In this document: positions 41,985 to 51,187 of the stretch, piece after piece
Position numbering within the stretch: position 1 is the stretch's first letter
How the letters are laid out: each line of letters opens with the position of its first letter
NCBI RefSeq assembly: GCF_963677075.1
Contig: NZ_OY781873.1
Coordinates: 1,612,001-1,676,000, forward strand
Reading direction: 5' to 3'
Origin: an uncultured Sphaerochaeta sp.
Lineage (GTDB): Bacteria > Spirochaetota > Spirochaetia > Sphaerochaetales > Sphaerochaetaceae
Length of the DNA: 64,000 nt
The notes under the pieces: generated by a model
Told to the model about the DNA's origin: nothing
What the model saw: only the letters and a program-made list of their open reading frames with translations
The model's database searches: none
Translations under genes and position numbers: made by a program

Positions 41985-42905
41985 ATGTATATCAGTGCCA
42001 AGGAAGCCGCGAAGAAGTGGGGTATCAGTGAGAGACGGGTAAGAATTCTCTGTGCAGAGGGAAGGGTGGACGGAGTGCTCCGTTCCTCCTGGGCCTGGAA
42101 TATTCCCAGCGACGCCCCCAAGCCAGGGGATGGAAGACAGCTGAGGCATATGAAGAACCTCGATCTACGTATCGGCATGATGGACTTTTCCAAACTTGAA
42201 CAGGCACGTTTGGCACTGCAATCACAAGATGATAGAGACCAATTCTTGCGATCCTATAAACATCTGGTGACGCGCTTCGTGCTTGCCTCCTTTGCTGCAG
42301 AAGATCTTGAGCTGGATCCACAAGACCTAGCCGTACTCTTCAGCCAGTGCTTTGTTCCCTCCCTGCAATTCGATACCCAAGTGCTTGCATTGAACATGAG
42401 AACCATCATGATGAGGATGCTCCATCAGTATGGGCTTGGTCCGGTAAAAGGGAAGAGTCGACCACAGATGAGTGAGCAGCGCCTATTACAGCTCTACCAG
42501 ATGTTGATGCAAGGACTCGACAGCGAAGGGGAGGTTGCTTATCGCACCGATAGTGTCATCGACCAGAACAGGAGTGTAACGGTCCTCCAGCAGATGGAAA
42601 CACTGTTTGTGCAGTGGGACAGGGATTGGACGGAGCTCCATCCTGTGGTTAGGGCAATCTTCCTTTATGGGGAATTAATCAGGATCAAACCCTTTGGTAT
42701 GTATGATGGGTTGCTTGCTTCCCTTGCTTTTGCACAGGAACTGCTCAATGGTGGATTCCCTCCAGCTTTGGTGGAAGAGGAGCATGAAGATGAGTTCAAG
42801 GCTGCCATGATCCTTACCAGGAGCAGGGGTAACTACCAGAATGTGCTCAGGATGATAGAACAGGTAGTGTTACGCGAGTGCAAGAGTTTGCAGGGTGAAG
42901 CATGA
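41985..42905 (+). CDS. HTH protein with degenerate Fic domain
   Basis: The 306-residue protein begins with a DNA-binding winged-helix-like module (residues 1-50; AKEAAKKWGISERRVRILC, then W-x-IP) common at the N-terminus of Fic regulators. Residues 102-107 (SFAAED) resemble the inhibitory (S/T)xxxEG motif. The Fic core follows: LHPVVRAIFLYGELIRIKPF (218-237). The catalytic HPFxxGNGR motif reads K-P-F-G-M-Y-D-G-L at 235-243, so the catalytic His is Lys and the nucleotide-binding Gly-Asn-Gly-Arg is gone. AMP transfer is therefore unlikely. AAGGGAG supports the ATG. Its stop overlaps the deacylase start by 4 bp, so regulation of that gene or of D-amino-acid use is a plausible role. Confidence 0.7.
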   Translation: MYISAKEAAKKWGISERRVRILCAEGRVDGVLRSSWAWNIPSDAPKPGDGRQLRHMKNLDLRIGMMDFSKLEQARLALQSQDDRDQFLRSYKHLVTRFVLASFAAEDLELDPQDLAVLFSQCFVPSLQFDTQVLALNMRTIMMRMLHQYGLGPVKGKSRPQMSEQRLLQLYQMLMQGLDSEGEVAYRTDSVIDQNRSVTVLQQMETLFVQWDRDWTELHPVVRAIFLYGELIRIKPFGMYDGLLASLAFAQELLNGGFPPALVEEEHEDEFKAAMILTRSRGNYQNVLRMIEQVVLRECKSLQGEA

Positions 42906-44476
42906 ATCGCTATCACCTAAGGAATGCTGAAATCATTGATGGATCCGATTCCGCCCCTTTTAGGGGCGATCTTCTTGTTGAATCAGATATGATACAGGCG
43001 ATCCTTCCCCCTCTATCCCAGGTAAGGGAGGGATACACGGTAATTGACTGTACTGATAAGATCCTCTGCCCCGGATTCATCGATATGCATGGACATAGTG
43101 ACCTTGAAGTGCTGAGGAATCCTCCAATGCAACCCAAGATTGGACAGGGGATTACCACAGAGGTTGCCGGAAACTGTGGTATCGGGGTATTTCCCTGCCA
43201 GAGGGGAAGTACCTTTCTGAGAGAACTCTGTGGGGATGTCCTGGGAGCATATCCAGAGGCCGGGTGGAAATCCTTTTCAGCCTATACGCAGCAATGGAGA
43301 AGTGGAACCAATATGGCATTCCTGCAAGCCCACAGTACCCTGAGAAGGGCGAGCATGGAAGGAAATGTTAACAGGAGCGCAACAGATTCTGAGATTTCCA
43401 AGATGTCCACCTTTCTTAGGGAGAGCCTGGAAGCAGGCTGTCTGGGTATGTCCACAGGATTGTACTATGCGCCTTGTATATTCTCTGAAGAGAAGGAGTT
43501 GCTTGCTCTTTTAAAGGTAGTTGCTGAGTACGACAGACTTTTTGCAGTACATATGCGTTGTGAAGGAAGTGACATTCTAGATTCCCTCAAGGAAGTGCTT
43601 TCTCTCGCTGAGCGTACAGGAGTGAGACTGGAGATCAGCCATCTCAAGGTGATTGGGAGAAAGAACCAGCACCTCGTGGATGAGGTGCTCTCCTTGATCG
43701 ACCATGCCAGGGAGAGAGGTCTGGATGTACAGTTTGACCAGTATCCCTACCACTTTGGATCAACCAGCCTGTTCAGTCTCCTTCCTCCATCCTACCTGCG
43801 TCTGCCACGTGAGGAGTTGCAATCACTCCTGAAAGACGCTTCAGCTCGGCAGAAAATCAAATGGGAGATGGCCCACCCTGCTGGTTGGGACTCAATCGCT
43901 GAACTTTGTGGGTGGGAACAGGTGAGTATCCAAAGTCTGGACGGTAAAAGGCAGTATGAGATGATGAGCCTGAGTGAGATAGCCAGGCAGCAGGGTAGTG
44001 ACCCGTACGAAGTTTTCTTTGACATTCTCCAGGAAGCAAAGGGAACTGCACTGATGATGGATATTACCCAAAGTGAAGACTCACTCAAGAAAATCCTCTC
44101 TCATCCTCTCATGTGTTTTGGTACAGATGCCCTCTATGCCGGAGCTCTGAGTCATCCACGTTCCTATCAGAGTACACTCCACCTGCTGGATAGATATGGA
44201 AAACAAGAAGCAGTGCTTCCTCTCCACTCCCTGATTGCAAGAATGACGGGTAAACCGGCAAAACGATTGGGATTACAGGACAGGGGATTCATTAAAACTG
44301 GATACAAAGCGGACTTGGTGCTTCTCGATTGGCAGCACCTCGCTGAATATAGTGATATCAAACACCCTGAGATTACCGGAGACGGTATATCGATGGTGAT
44401 GGTCAATGGTGTAGTGGCTTACCATGATGGGAAGTATCACGACAGCACCAGTGGATCCCTCCTGCTTTACTCGTAA
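42902..44476 (+). CDS. N-acyl-D-amino-acid deacylase (D-aminoacylase family)
   Basis: The 524-residue amidohydrolase opens with a small beta domain, then [16 protein letters not shown] (metal-binding His-x-His), [35 protein letters not shown] and FGTDALYAG (catalytic Asp). It ends with [10 protein letters not shown], typical of the D-aminoacylase/dihydroorotase superfamily. It releases D-amino acids from N-acyl forms, or acts on related N-acyl or dipeptide substrates. It is coupled to the degenerate Fic protein and ends 10 bp inside the convergent amino-acid ABC ATPase. Confidence 0.88.
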   Translation: MNRYHLRNAEIIDGSDSAPFRGDLLVESDMIQAILPPLSQVREGYTVIDCTDKILCPGFIDMHGHSDLEVLRNPPMQPKIGQGITTEVAGNCGIGVFPCQRGSTFLRELCGDVLGAYPEAGWKSFSAYTQQWRSGTNMAFLQAHSTLRRASMEGNVNRSATDSEISKMSTFLRESLEAGCLGMSTGLYYAPCIFSEEKELLALLKVVAEYDRLFAVHMRCEGSDILDSLKEVLSLAERTGVRLEISHLKVIGRKNQHLVDEVLSLIDHARERGLDVQFDQYPYHFGSTSLFSLLPPSYLRLPREELQSLLKDASARQKIKWEMAHPAGWDSIAELCGWEQVSIQSLDGKRQYEMMSLSEIARQQGSDPYEVFFDILQEAKGTALMMDITQSEDSLKKILSHPLMCFGTDALYAGALSHPRSYQSTLHLLDRYGKQEAVLPLHSLIARMTGKPAKRLGLQDRGFIKTGYKADLVLLDWQHLAEYSDIKHPEITGDGISMVMVNGVVAYHDGKYHDSTSGSLLLYS

Positions 44477-45225
44477 CGGTTGAGGAACTTCTGTGTCCTG
44501 GGGTTTTTCGGATTATTGAACAACTCTTCCGGGTTGCCTTCTTCGACGATAAGACCATCATCCATGAAGATGATACGGTCTGAGATGTCCCTTGCAAATG
44601 CCATCTCATGGGTTACCACAATCATGGTCATCTTTTCCTTTGCCAGATCTTTGATAACACGGAGAATTTCTCCTGTCAGTTCTGGGTCAAGCGCACTGGT
44701 GGGTTCATCAAAACAGAGAACGGTTGGGTTGAGTGCCAACGCACGGGCAATGGATACCCGCTGTTGCTGTCCACCGGAGAGTTGGTTGGGGTAAGCCTTC
44801 TCCTTCTCTTCCAATCCCATTTTCCTCAAGAGTTCTCGGCCTACTTCTTCTGCCTCTTTCTTGCTGCGCTTGAGCACATGCATCTGGGGCTCTGTAATGT
44901 TTCTCATCACACTCATATGGGGGAAGAGGTTGAAGTTTTGGAATACGAGGCCAAGATTGAGTCTCACCGATCGAAGCGTTTGCTTGTCAGCATAGGAGAC
45001 AACGCCATCCTTGGTTGACGTGACCATGGTCTGTCCACATACATTGATGGTTCCCCCATCAACGGGTTCAAGTTGTGTAAGGCAACGCAGCAGCGTGCTC
45101 TTACCGCTACCAGAAGGCCCAATGATGGAAAGGACCTCACCCTCGTTAAGGGTGAATGAGATTCCCTTGAGTACCCCAAGTCCATCGAATGATTTCTGTA
45201 GGTTTTCTACGGTTATGATTTCCAT
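44467..45225 (-). CDS. Polar amino-acid ABC transporter ATPase
   Basis: The 252-residue ATPase has [17 protein letters not shown] (Walker A), a Q-loop in [33 protein letters not shown] (signature) and [13 protein letters not shown] (Walker B), then an H-loop in [11 protein letters not shown]. This is the GlnQ/HisP-type family (PAAT). The ATG follows the permease stop by 9 nt with an AGGAG site. The last gene of its operon, it overlaps the deacylase stop by 10 bp. Confidence 0.95.
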   Translation of the reverse strand: MEIITVENLQKSFDGLGVLKGISFTLNEGEVLSIIGPSGSGKSTLLRCLTQLEPVDGGTINVCGQTMVTSTKDGVVSYADKQTLRSVRLNLGLVFQNFNLFPHMSVMRNITEPQMHVLKRSKKEAEEVGRELLRKMGLEEKEKAYPNQLSGGQQQRVSIARALALNPTVLCFDEPTSALDPELTGEILRVIKDLAKEKMTMIVVTHEMAFARDISDRIIFMDDGLIVEEGNPEELFNNPKNPRTQKFLNRYE

Positions 45226-45234
45226 CTTCCTCTC

Positions 45235-45870
45235 CTAGCGGTAGTAGTTGAGCTTTCTCTCAAGCAGGTCGAATGAACGGGAGACTACCGCATTCATCAA
45301 GAAGTAAAACACTCCAGCAATGAAGATGGGCATGGTCGAGAACTCCCTTGCTGAGGCGTTCTGGGCAACCCTGAACAGTTCTGCAACCCCGATAGTCTGA
45401 GCCAGCGCAGTATCTTTAACTAGGGTGATTACCTCATTCCCCATTGCCGGGATAATTCGTTTGACGACCTGAGGGGCAATCACATGGGTGAATGTGTGAG
45501 CCTTGGAGAAACCAAGCACCAAGGAAGCCTCATACTGCCCGAAGGGGATCGATTGGATTCCCCCTCGGTAAATCTCGGCAAAATACGCTGCATAGTTGAT
45601 GGTATAGCCTACAATAACAGCAGTGAAACGGTCATACGAAGAGCCGAAGATGTAGTAGGGCGCAAAGTAGACAAACAAGAGCTGGAGGATCAAGGGAGTG
45701 CCTCTCATGATCATGATGTACACATTTACCACGTTAGAAATGACTGGGTTTTTCGACATCCTGCCTTTTGCAACCAACATGCCCAGGGGGAGGGAGAATA
45801 GCAGGGTAAGGCCGAATATCTTCAAACTGGTCATTGTGGCAACCAGCATCTGCATTAAGAGGTTTCCCAT
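45235..45870 (-). CDS. Polar amino-acid ABC transporter permease
   Basis: The 211-residue inner-membrane protein has five helices and the HisM/GlnP-family coupling region EIYRGGIQSIPFGQYEASLV with the EAA loop (LGFSKAHTFTHVIAPQVV). It would form a homodimer, since only one permease gene is present. It follows the binding-protein gene after a terminator-like hairpin. Confidence 0.95.
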   Translation of the reverse strand: MGNLLMQMLVATMTSLKIFGLTLLFSLPLGMLVAKGRMSKNPVISNVVNVYIMIMRGTPLILQLLFVYFAPYYIFGSSYDRFTAVIVGYTINYAAYFAEIYRGGIQSIPFGQYEASLVLGFSKAHTFTHVIAPQVVKRIIPAMGNEVITLVKDTALAQTIGVAELFRVAQNASAREFSTMPIFIAGVFYFLMNAVVSRSFDLLERKLNYYR

Positions 45871-45907
45871 CTGTGTCTCCTAGAGATAAGGTGTTGAAAA
45901 AAAGAAA

Positions 45908-45928
45908 ACGGGGAGCTAAGCTCCCCGT
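45908..45928 (-). terminator. Hairpin terminator between the amino-acid binding protein and its permease
   Basis: ACGGGGAG and CTCCCCGT form an 8-bp stem with a CTAAG loop; read leftward it is followed by TTTTCTTTTTTT. It looks strong, so the permease and ATPase are probably made by partial read-through. Confidence 0.85.
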
Positions 45929-45944
45929 AATCATAACGGTTTCG

Positions 45945-46760
45945 TTATTTTGCTACAACAGTAATATCACTACCGAACCAATCGGTAGAGATTTTTGCAA
46001 GCGTACCGTCTGCGGCCATTGCCTCAAGCTGCTGCCATACTGCGTCTGCAAGCTTCTGTTCACCCTTGCGGAAACCAATGCCATAGTCTTCGGGAGCAAG
46101 TTCTTCCTCGAGGATTCTGAAGGGTTTCCCACTGCGCTTGATGTTGTCCTCTGCAACAGTGACGTCAACCACCAGTGCATCGATACCTCCAATCTCAAGA
46201 TCCATCAGACCGGTCAGGTTCTCCTTGAACTCAACAAAGCTCTTTACGGACTGCTTGAACTCGGGAGTGTCGTCGATTGCATTCGAAGCTGATGATCCAG
46301 CCTGGTATCCCACGGTTTTTCCACTGAGGGAGGCCAGTGTGGTGTAAGGGCTGTCATCCCGAACTACAACAACCTGGGCATTGTGGATATAGGGAGGGGT
46401 AAAGGTCATCGCTTCCTGACGTTCAGGAGTGATGGTGAAACCATTCCAGATACAGTCAATGTTTCCGGTATTCAGTTCCTGTTCCTTGGCATTCCAATCG
46501 ATTGCCTGGAGCTTGAGCTCAACACCGAGGCGCTTCATAGCTTCCTTGGCCAAGTCTACATCAAAGCCTACCAGTTCACCCTGCTCATTACGAAAGCCCA
46601 TGGGAGGGAAGTTGTCATCGAGACCCATGACAAGCACGCCCTTATCCATGATGTTCTGAAGGGAATTATCAACACCGGGTGCTTGTTCCTTGGTTCCTGC
46701 AGCGAAAAGGCTGACCGAAACCAATAATAGTGACAACAGTACAACAATGCTTCGTTTCAT
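45945..46760 (-). CDS. Polar amino-acid ABC transporter substrate-binding protein
   Basis: The 271-residue SBP_bac_3 protein has a signal peptide (SVSLFAAGTKEQA cleavage region) and the mature family start GVLVMGLDDNFPPMGFRNEQ, GFDVDLAKEAMKRLGVEL, then WNGFTITPERQEAMTFTPPY. These match GlnH/ArtI-type binding proteins for polar amino acids; the exact ligand is not readable. It lacks a lipobox Cys. GAGGAGAG precedes the ATG. Nearness to a D-aminoacylase suggests, but does not prove, a link to D-amino-acid use. Confidence 0.93.
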   Translation of the reverse strand: MKRSIVVLLSLLLVSVSLFAAGTKEQAPGVDNSLQNIMDKGVLVMGLDDNFPPMGFRNEQGELVGFDVDLAKEAMKRLGVELKLQAIDWNAKEQELNTGNIDCIWNGFTITPERQEAMTFTPPYIHNAQVVVVRDDSPYTTLASLSGKTVGYQAGSSASNAIDDTPEFKQSVKSFVEFKENLTGLMDLEIGGIDALVVDVTVAEDNIKRSGKPFRILEEELAPEDYGIGFRKGEQKLADAVWQQLEAMAADGTLAKISTDWFGSDITVVAK

Positions 46761-46858
46761 TTCTATCTCTCCTCAAACAATACTACCCGTTCTGGGTGTT
46801 AGTGGAGAGTGTACCGAAAAAGAGGGGAAATATCCAGACTTACTGCATAAATATTCAG

Positions 46859-47038
46859 TTAATGAATAGTCTTATTACAGTGATCGGCAAACTGACACCC
46901 CTTGCAAGCACTTCCTTTTTTGGGGGAGCAGGAGGCACAACTCTCCTCCTTGCTCTGTTTTGTAAGGGTTGCAATAGCGTATGCAACCAGGGAGATGATC
47001 AAAGCTGCAACAACCACATTAGCAATAATCGTAGTCAT
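46859..47038 (-). CDS. FeoB-associated Cys-rich membrane protein
   Basis: The 59-residue protein has one N-terminal membrane helix (about 3-25) and a Cys-rich tail (SCASC, then CKGCQFADHC), which matches the small FeoB-associated Cys-rich family. It may bind iron or help FeoB. The second of two in-frame ATGs, at 47038, is chosen because AAGGA lies 6 nt upstream; the first would leave no spacing. It follows feoB by 9 nt. Confidence 0.8.
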   Translation of the reverse strand: MTTIIANVVVAALIISLVAYAIATLTKQSKEESCASCSPKKGSACKGCQFADHCNKTIH

Positions 47039-47047
47039 AAGCATTCC

Positions 47048-49009
47048 TTATATGAACAGCAGCACCATGTAACGAACCAATAGTGCGGATAGATAGGCGA
47101 ATCCTGTCTGCCACAGCAGGGCATACAGAAGTTTTCTCTTGCTTCCCAGTTCCTTGAACATTGCTCCAATGGCGGCAATACAGGGTGAGGAAAGCAGTAT
47201 GAAGGTCATATAGGAGAGAGCGGAGTCGGGAGTGAAGAAAGATCCCAGATTGGCAGTCCCGATGGTTACGCTCAGTGTACTGACAATGGTCTCCTTGGCA
47301 GCAATACCCGTCAACAGGGCAACACTAGCCTGCCAGAACCCGAATCCCAAGGGGGCAAACAGTGGGGCGATAATCCTCCCCATGATTGCAAGCATGCTTG
47401 CATCCGCATCAACTGCCTGGAAGGTAAATGAGTACGAGGAGAGCAAATAGATGATCACAGAGGAGAGTAGGATGATGGTTCCAGCCTTCTGAATGAATCC
47501 CAGGGTTCGCTCCTTGGTCTGGAGCCAGACATTCCTGACCGTAGGGAGTTGGTAGCGGGGTAGCTCGAGAATGAAGGCATTGGTTTCCTTATGCTTGTCG
47601 ATTGCCCGTGCAAGCAATCCTGTAACAATGACCGCAACAATACCCAGAAGGTAAATCATGGGGGCGATGTACCACTGACCAGGGAAAAAGTAGGTGAGCA
47701 TAAGAGCAAAAACCGGCATCTTTGCACCACAGGGGATGAAAGGAGTGACAATGACTGTGAGTTCCCTCTGTTTCTGATGCTCGATTGTCCTGCTGCTCAT
47801 GATTGCCGGTACCGAGCAACCAGTCCCGATGACCAAGGGAATGATGGACTTGCCTGAAAGCCCCAGAGTGCGCATCATCCTATCCATGATGAAGGCAATC
47901 CTTGCCATATACCCGCAATCTTCCAAGATGGAAAGAAGGAGAAAGAGTACAAATAGCTGGGGAACAAAGGTGAGTACCGCACCAACTCCTGCAATGATAC
48001 CATCGACAAGTATTCCTGAGAGCAAGGGGTGTACCCCCAGCGTATCTGATAAGGTAAACACCTGTGAACCAAGGTATCCGAAGAGATTCTCCAGAACTGG
48101 GGTGGTGTATCCTCCAACCAGACCAATGGAGAGATAGAAGACTGCACCCATGATCAAAATAAACAGAGGAATAGCTGCTATGCGATTGGTTGCGATGGAA
48201 TCAAAATTAAAAGATTTCTCTTTTTTCCTTCGGATTTGACAATCCTTTGCGATATGCTCTGCCACCTTGTAGCGCTGGTCGATGATGATCGCTTCCGGGT
48301 CATCGTCATAGTGGTCAACCAACTCAGCACGTACCTTGGTAAGATACGTGTTGAACGCCTCTGGAATTGGAGGCATGGAAGAGAGAAAGAGTTCATCCTC
48401 CTCAATAAGCTTGATGGCCGCCCATCGCATCGGCCTTCCTTTCGGTATTGCATGAAGGTAGTCATCCTCGATGATATGAGAGATATAGCGTTCTATGAAG
48501 TTGGAAAATAGCGGGCAAAGCGCCGCATGTTTCTCTTTCAGGCTATGTTCAATAGCCTCTTTCAGTTCATCAATCCCAGTCCCCCTGCTCGCTGAGACAG
48601 TCACGACCGGAGAGCCGGTCATCTGGCTGAGACGCTTGGCATCAATCTTGATCCCTTCCTTTTCCAGAAGGTCCGCCATGTTGAGTACAAGCAAGAGAGG
48701 ACGTCCCAGCTCGGCAAGCTGGGTGGTCAGGTAAAGACTTCTCTCAAGATTGGTTGCATCAATGACATCAATGATAAGATCCGGCTGTTCATCAAGAATA
48801 TAGCGTCTGGAAAGTTTTTCTTCTGGGCTGTAAGGGGAGAGTGAATAGATGCCGGGGAGGTCCAGGATGGTATGTCCACCCACCATTCCTTCCTTTTTCT
48901 CGACGGTAACACCAGGCCAGTTGCCTACATACGCACTGGTTCCCGTCAATGCATTGAACAGGGTCGTTTTCCCTGAGTTGGGATTCCCGATAAGGGCAAT
49001 GGTTTGCAT
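47048..49009 (-). CDS. feoB: Ferrous iron transporter FeoB
   Basis: The 653-residue protein has a cytoplasmic G domain (IGNPNSGKTTLFNAL, TVEKKEG, DLPGIYSLSPYSPEE, NMAD), a helical linker, and a membrane part from about 285 with roughly eight helices, including the gate segments GTGCSVPAIMSSRTIE and IPCGAKMPVFALM. It imports Fe2+. Length is typical of non-enteric FeoB. It lies 3 nt after the feoA stop and is divergent from a DtxR-family regulator. Confidence 0.96.
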   Translation of the reverse strand: MQTIALIGNPNSGKTTLFNALTGTSAYVGNWPGVTVEKKEGMVGGHTILDLPGIYSLSPYSPEEKLSRRYILDEQPDLIIDVIDATNLERSLYLTTQLAELGRPLLLVLNMADLLEKEGIKIDAKRLSQMTGSPVVTVSASRGTGIDELKEAIEHSLKEKHAALCPLFSNFIERYISHIIEDDYLHAIPKGRPMRWAAIKLIEEDELFLSSMPPIPEAFNTYLTKVRAELVDHYDDDPEAIIIDQRYKVAEHIAKDCQIRRKKEKSFNFDSIATNRIAAIPLFILIMGAVFYLSIGLVGGYTTPVLENLFGYLGSQVFTLSDTLGVHPLLSGILVDGIIAGVGAVLTFVPQLFVLFLLLSILEDCGYMARIAFIMDRMMRTLGLSGKSIIPLVIGTGCSVPAIMSSRTIEHQKQRELTVIVTPFIPCGAKMPVFALMLTYFFPGQWYIAPMIYLLGIVAVIVTGLLARAIDKHKETNAFILELPRYQLPTVRNVWLQTKERTLGFIQKAGTIILLSSVIIYLLSSYSFTFQAVDADASMLAIMGRIIAPLFAPLGFGFWQASVALLTGIAAKETIVSTLSVTIGTANLGSFFTPDSALSYMTFILLSSPCIAAIGAMFKELGSKRKLLYALLWQTGFAYLSALLVRYMVLLFI

Positions 49010-49012
49010 AGG

Positions 49013-49240
49013 CTATCTCAGTTCAATCTTGCGTGCTTCTGCTCTTCTCAGGCAGAGATTGTATCCACGAACGGATACCTCGATGGGGTCTCCCATCGGA
49101 GCCAGCTTGACAACCTCGATATCAACACCTTTGGTGAATCCCATATCCATCAGTCGTCGCTTAAGCTGTTTTGGGGCGTTTATTGCTTTTACAGCCCCTT
49201 TTTGTCCTACGGTCAATTCGTCCATCGTCATTTGCATCAT
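49013..49240 (-). CDS. feoA: FeoA-like SH3 domain protein
   Basis: The protein of about 75 residues has the FeoA fold: MDELTVGQKGAVKAINAP, RRLMDMGFTKGVDIEVVKL and EVSVRGYNLCLRRAEARKI. It supports FeoB function. Several ATGs occur in a row near the start; AGGTGAGG at 49247-49254 best fits the ATG at 49240. Other starts (49252 GTG, 49246 ATG) would add up to four residues. Confidence 0.93.
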   Translation of the reverse strand: MMQMTMDELTVGQKGAVKAINAPKQLKRRLMDMGFTKGVDIEVVKLAPMGDPIEVSVRGYNLCLRRAEARKIELR

Positions 49241-49300
49241 CTTCATCCTCACCTATAAGTTAGCCATATCAAACATCTGTGTCAAGATATATAATCTGCG

Positions 49301-49329
49301 ATGACAAAATTCTGTATGCATGATACTAT
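49301..49329 (+). promoter_or_regulatory. Promoter of the DtxR-family gene placed for a leaderless mRNA
   Basis: ATGACA (49301-49306), 17 nt and TACTAT (49324-49329) are followed by exactly 6 nt and then the ATG at 49336. TGCATG (49317-49322) and CATGCA (49335-49340) flank the -10 and start codon and could be an autoregulatory operator. Confidence 0.6.
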
Positions 49330-49335
49330 CTAGGC

Positions 49336-49713
49336 ATGCAGAAGTCAGGAGAAGATTATCTTGAGGCTGTTTTGGCACTCAGTGAACAACACGAAAAGGT
49401 TAGGACGACCGATGTCGCCCTCCGTCTTGGTGTCTCAAAGCCGAGCGTAAACCGCGCAATGAAGGTACTCTCTGCCGACGGATATGTGAAGCAGGAAACC
49501 TACGGGGATATTCACCTGACAGAAAAAGGGAGACTGAAGGCTTCCCAGGTCTATTTCAGGCATAAAACCCTTACCAGTTTCTTCCAGGAAGTACTGGGTG
49601 TGGACCCTGTCATTGCAGAACAGGATGCTTGCTTAATCGAGCACGACATCTCCAGCGAGACGATGGAGAAACTGGCTAGCTATTTGCGCTCGGTGAAAAA
49701 AGATTTCTCATAG
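49336..49713 (+). CDS. DtxR/MntR-family metal-dependent regulator, short form
   Basis: The 125-residue protein has an N-terminal winged helix-turn-helix (YLEAVLALSEQHEKVRTTDV, SKPSVNRAMKVLSADGYV) and a metal-binding/dimerisation region (LTSFFQEVLGVDPVIAEQDA, CLIEHDISSETMEKLASYL). It lacks the SH3-like third domain and is about the length of MntR. It is divergent from feoAB, so iron-responsive control of ferrous iron uptake is likely. No Shine-Dalgarno is seen before the ATG. Confidence 0.88.
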   Translation: MQKSGEDYLEAVLALSEQHEKVRTTDVALRLGVSKPSVNRAMKVLSADGYVKQETYGDIHLTEKGRLKASQVYFRHKTLTSFFQEVLGVDPVIAEQDACLIEHDISSETMEKLASYLRSVKKDFS

Positions 49714-49808
49714 CAGTGGGTGTGTCATTTTTTCTTATTTCTATATCAATCTTGATATGCCTCATCTCCTCTCCTCAAACCTGTCTCTATAAACGCAAAA
49801 TCTTTATC

Positions 49809-49836
49809 TTGTGGATTTGCCCCAAGCATCTACACT
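49809..49836 (+). promoter_or_regulatory. Possible promoter of the sugar ABC operon
   Basis: TTGTGG (49809-49814), 16 nt and TACACT (49831-49836), 29 nt before the ATG at 49866, the same leader length as in the nucleoside ABC operon. Confidence 0.45.
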
Positions 49837-49865
49837 GAAAGTAGTAAGACTTGAGGAGGTCACAC

Positions 49866-51176
49866 ATGAAAAAATCAATTGCATTGGCATTGATGATTGC
49901 TTTGTTGCTCCCTCTCTCCTTGTTTGCTCAAGGTGGAAAGGAAGCTGTTGTAGATGAAAACGCTCCAGTTACCATACAGTACTGGACACACGAGGATCCG
50001 GCTCGTACGGCGTTGGAAGAAGAGCTTATTGCTCAGTTTATGGCTGATAACCCAAACATCACCGTGGTACGTACCACCCAGGCTTCTGTAAAGCAGATTG
50101 AACTTGTCCAGACTGCCTTTGCGGCAAACCAGGGCCCTGATATGTTCAATCTTCCCATCGAGAACCAGTATGCCTATATCACCAACTATCGTGTTGCCCC
50201 GGTTGACTACCAAGCAGCAGGTTATGCTGACAAGCAGGATTTGTTGGACAAGTATGTAGATGGTGTTCTGGATACTGTCACGGTGAATGGTGAGGTTTAT
50301 GGTTTGCCCTTGGAGCTTACCAACTGGTCCATCTATGTAAACAAGAAGATCTTCCGTGATGCAGGGCTTAATCCTGAGAAAGATTACCCGAAGACCTGGG
50401 AAGAGATGGCAGACGTCTCCGAAAAGCTGGTAATCAGAGATGGAGATATCTTGGTTCGTCGTGGATTTGACTTCCGCTATCCTTATTACTTGACATTCTT
50501 TGTACCAATGGTAGAGCAGCTTGGTGGAGAGCTTATCAGCAGTGATGGCAAGACAGCCATTGTGGGCGATGAAGCTTGGTTGAAGGCATTGACCTACATG
50601 CAGGAATGGGGTCCATCAGGGCGTAACCTTGGTTCCCCGACCTACAAGAATGCCCGAAAATTGTTCAACTTGGATAACAATGATATGGCAATGGCCCACA
50701 CTGGCTTATACCAGCAGGGACGAATTGAGGCAGACAACCCAGAGTTCTTCGAGAGTGGAGAGTGGATGGTTATTCCGTATCCTGTATTCGAGGATGCAGT
50801 GAACGATGTGGCAGCATGCTACTATGGTCACTTCTTCATGGTGAATGCGGACAGTGATCCCAATGTGCAGAAGGCCGCTTGGAAGTTGGCAGGATTCCTG
50901 CTCAGCCATGGAGAGGATTACCTCACCCGTGGTGGAAACATCATTCAGCCGACCAAGGCACTGTTTGCAAGCGATACGTTGAAGAACATGCCCTACAGTG
51001 ATGTATTCATCAATGACATGAATCGTTCACACATGATTTATTACGGGGATAATTCAGCTGAAATCCAGACACAGATCCGCTATGCGGTTGAGTCGGTAAT
51101 GCTCAGTGGTGTCAGCCCCCAAAAGGCACTGGCAACCCTTCGAGCTGCTGTACAAGAAATTGTAGACGAACAGTAA
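49866..51176 (+). CDS. Sugar ABC transporter substrate-binding protein (SBP family 1)
   Basis: The 436-residue protein has a signal peptide ending LSLFAQGGKEA and a mature SBP_bac_1 body: VTIQYWTHEDPARTALEEEL, a FNLP hinge, GEVYGLPLELTNWSIYVNKK and TGLYQQGRIEAD. It binds a mono- or oligosaccharide for uptake. GAGGAGG precedes the ATG at 49866; the frame runs open to 49851 but without a ribosome site. No lipobox Cys is present. The YesM/YesN pair near 54-56 kb may regulate it. Confidence 0.92.
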   Translation: MKKSIALALMIALLLPLSLFAQGGKEAVVDENAPVTIQYWTHEDPARTALEEELIAQFMADNPNITVVRTTQASVKQIELVQTAFAANQGPDMFNLPIENQYAYITNYRVAPVDYQAAGYADKQDLLDKYVDGVLDTVTVNGEVYGLPLELTNWSIYVNKKIFRDAGLNPEKDYPKTWEEMADVSEKLVIRDGDILVRRGFDFRYPYYLTFFVPMVEQLGGELISSDGKTAIVGDEAWLKALTYMQEWGPSGRNLGSPTYKNARKLFNLDNNDMAMAHTGLYQQGRIEADNPEFFESGEWMVIPYPVFEDAVNDVAACYYGHFFMVNADSDPNVQKAAWKLAGFLLSHGEDYLTRGGNIIQPTKALFASDTLKNMPYSDVFINDMNRSHMIYYGDNSAEIQTQIRYAVESVMLSGVSPQKALATLRAAVQEIVDEQ

Positions 51177-51187
51177 TGTATGATACT

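Noticed and set aside
41822..42193. N-terminal extension of the FAD dehydrogenase
   Set aside because: The extra 124 residues would run into the divergent Fic-like gene, are not FAD-fold-like and have no ribosome site. The start at 41821 has GGGAGGG.
49257..49285. TTGACA-17-TAACTT as feoA promoter
   Set aside because: The -35 is perfect, but the implied transcription start near 49250 would fall inside the feoA ribosome site, so I do not annotate it.
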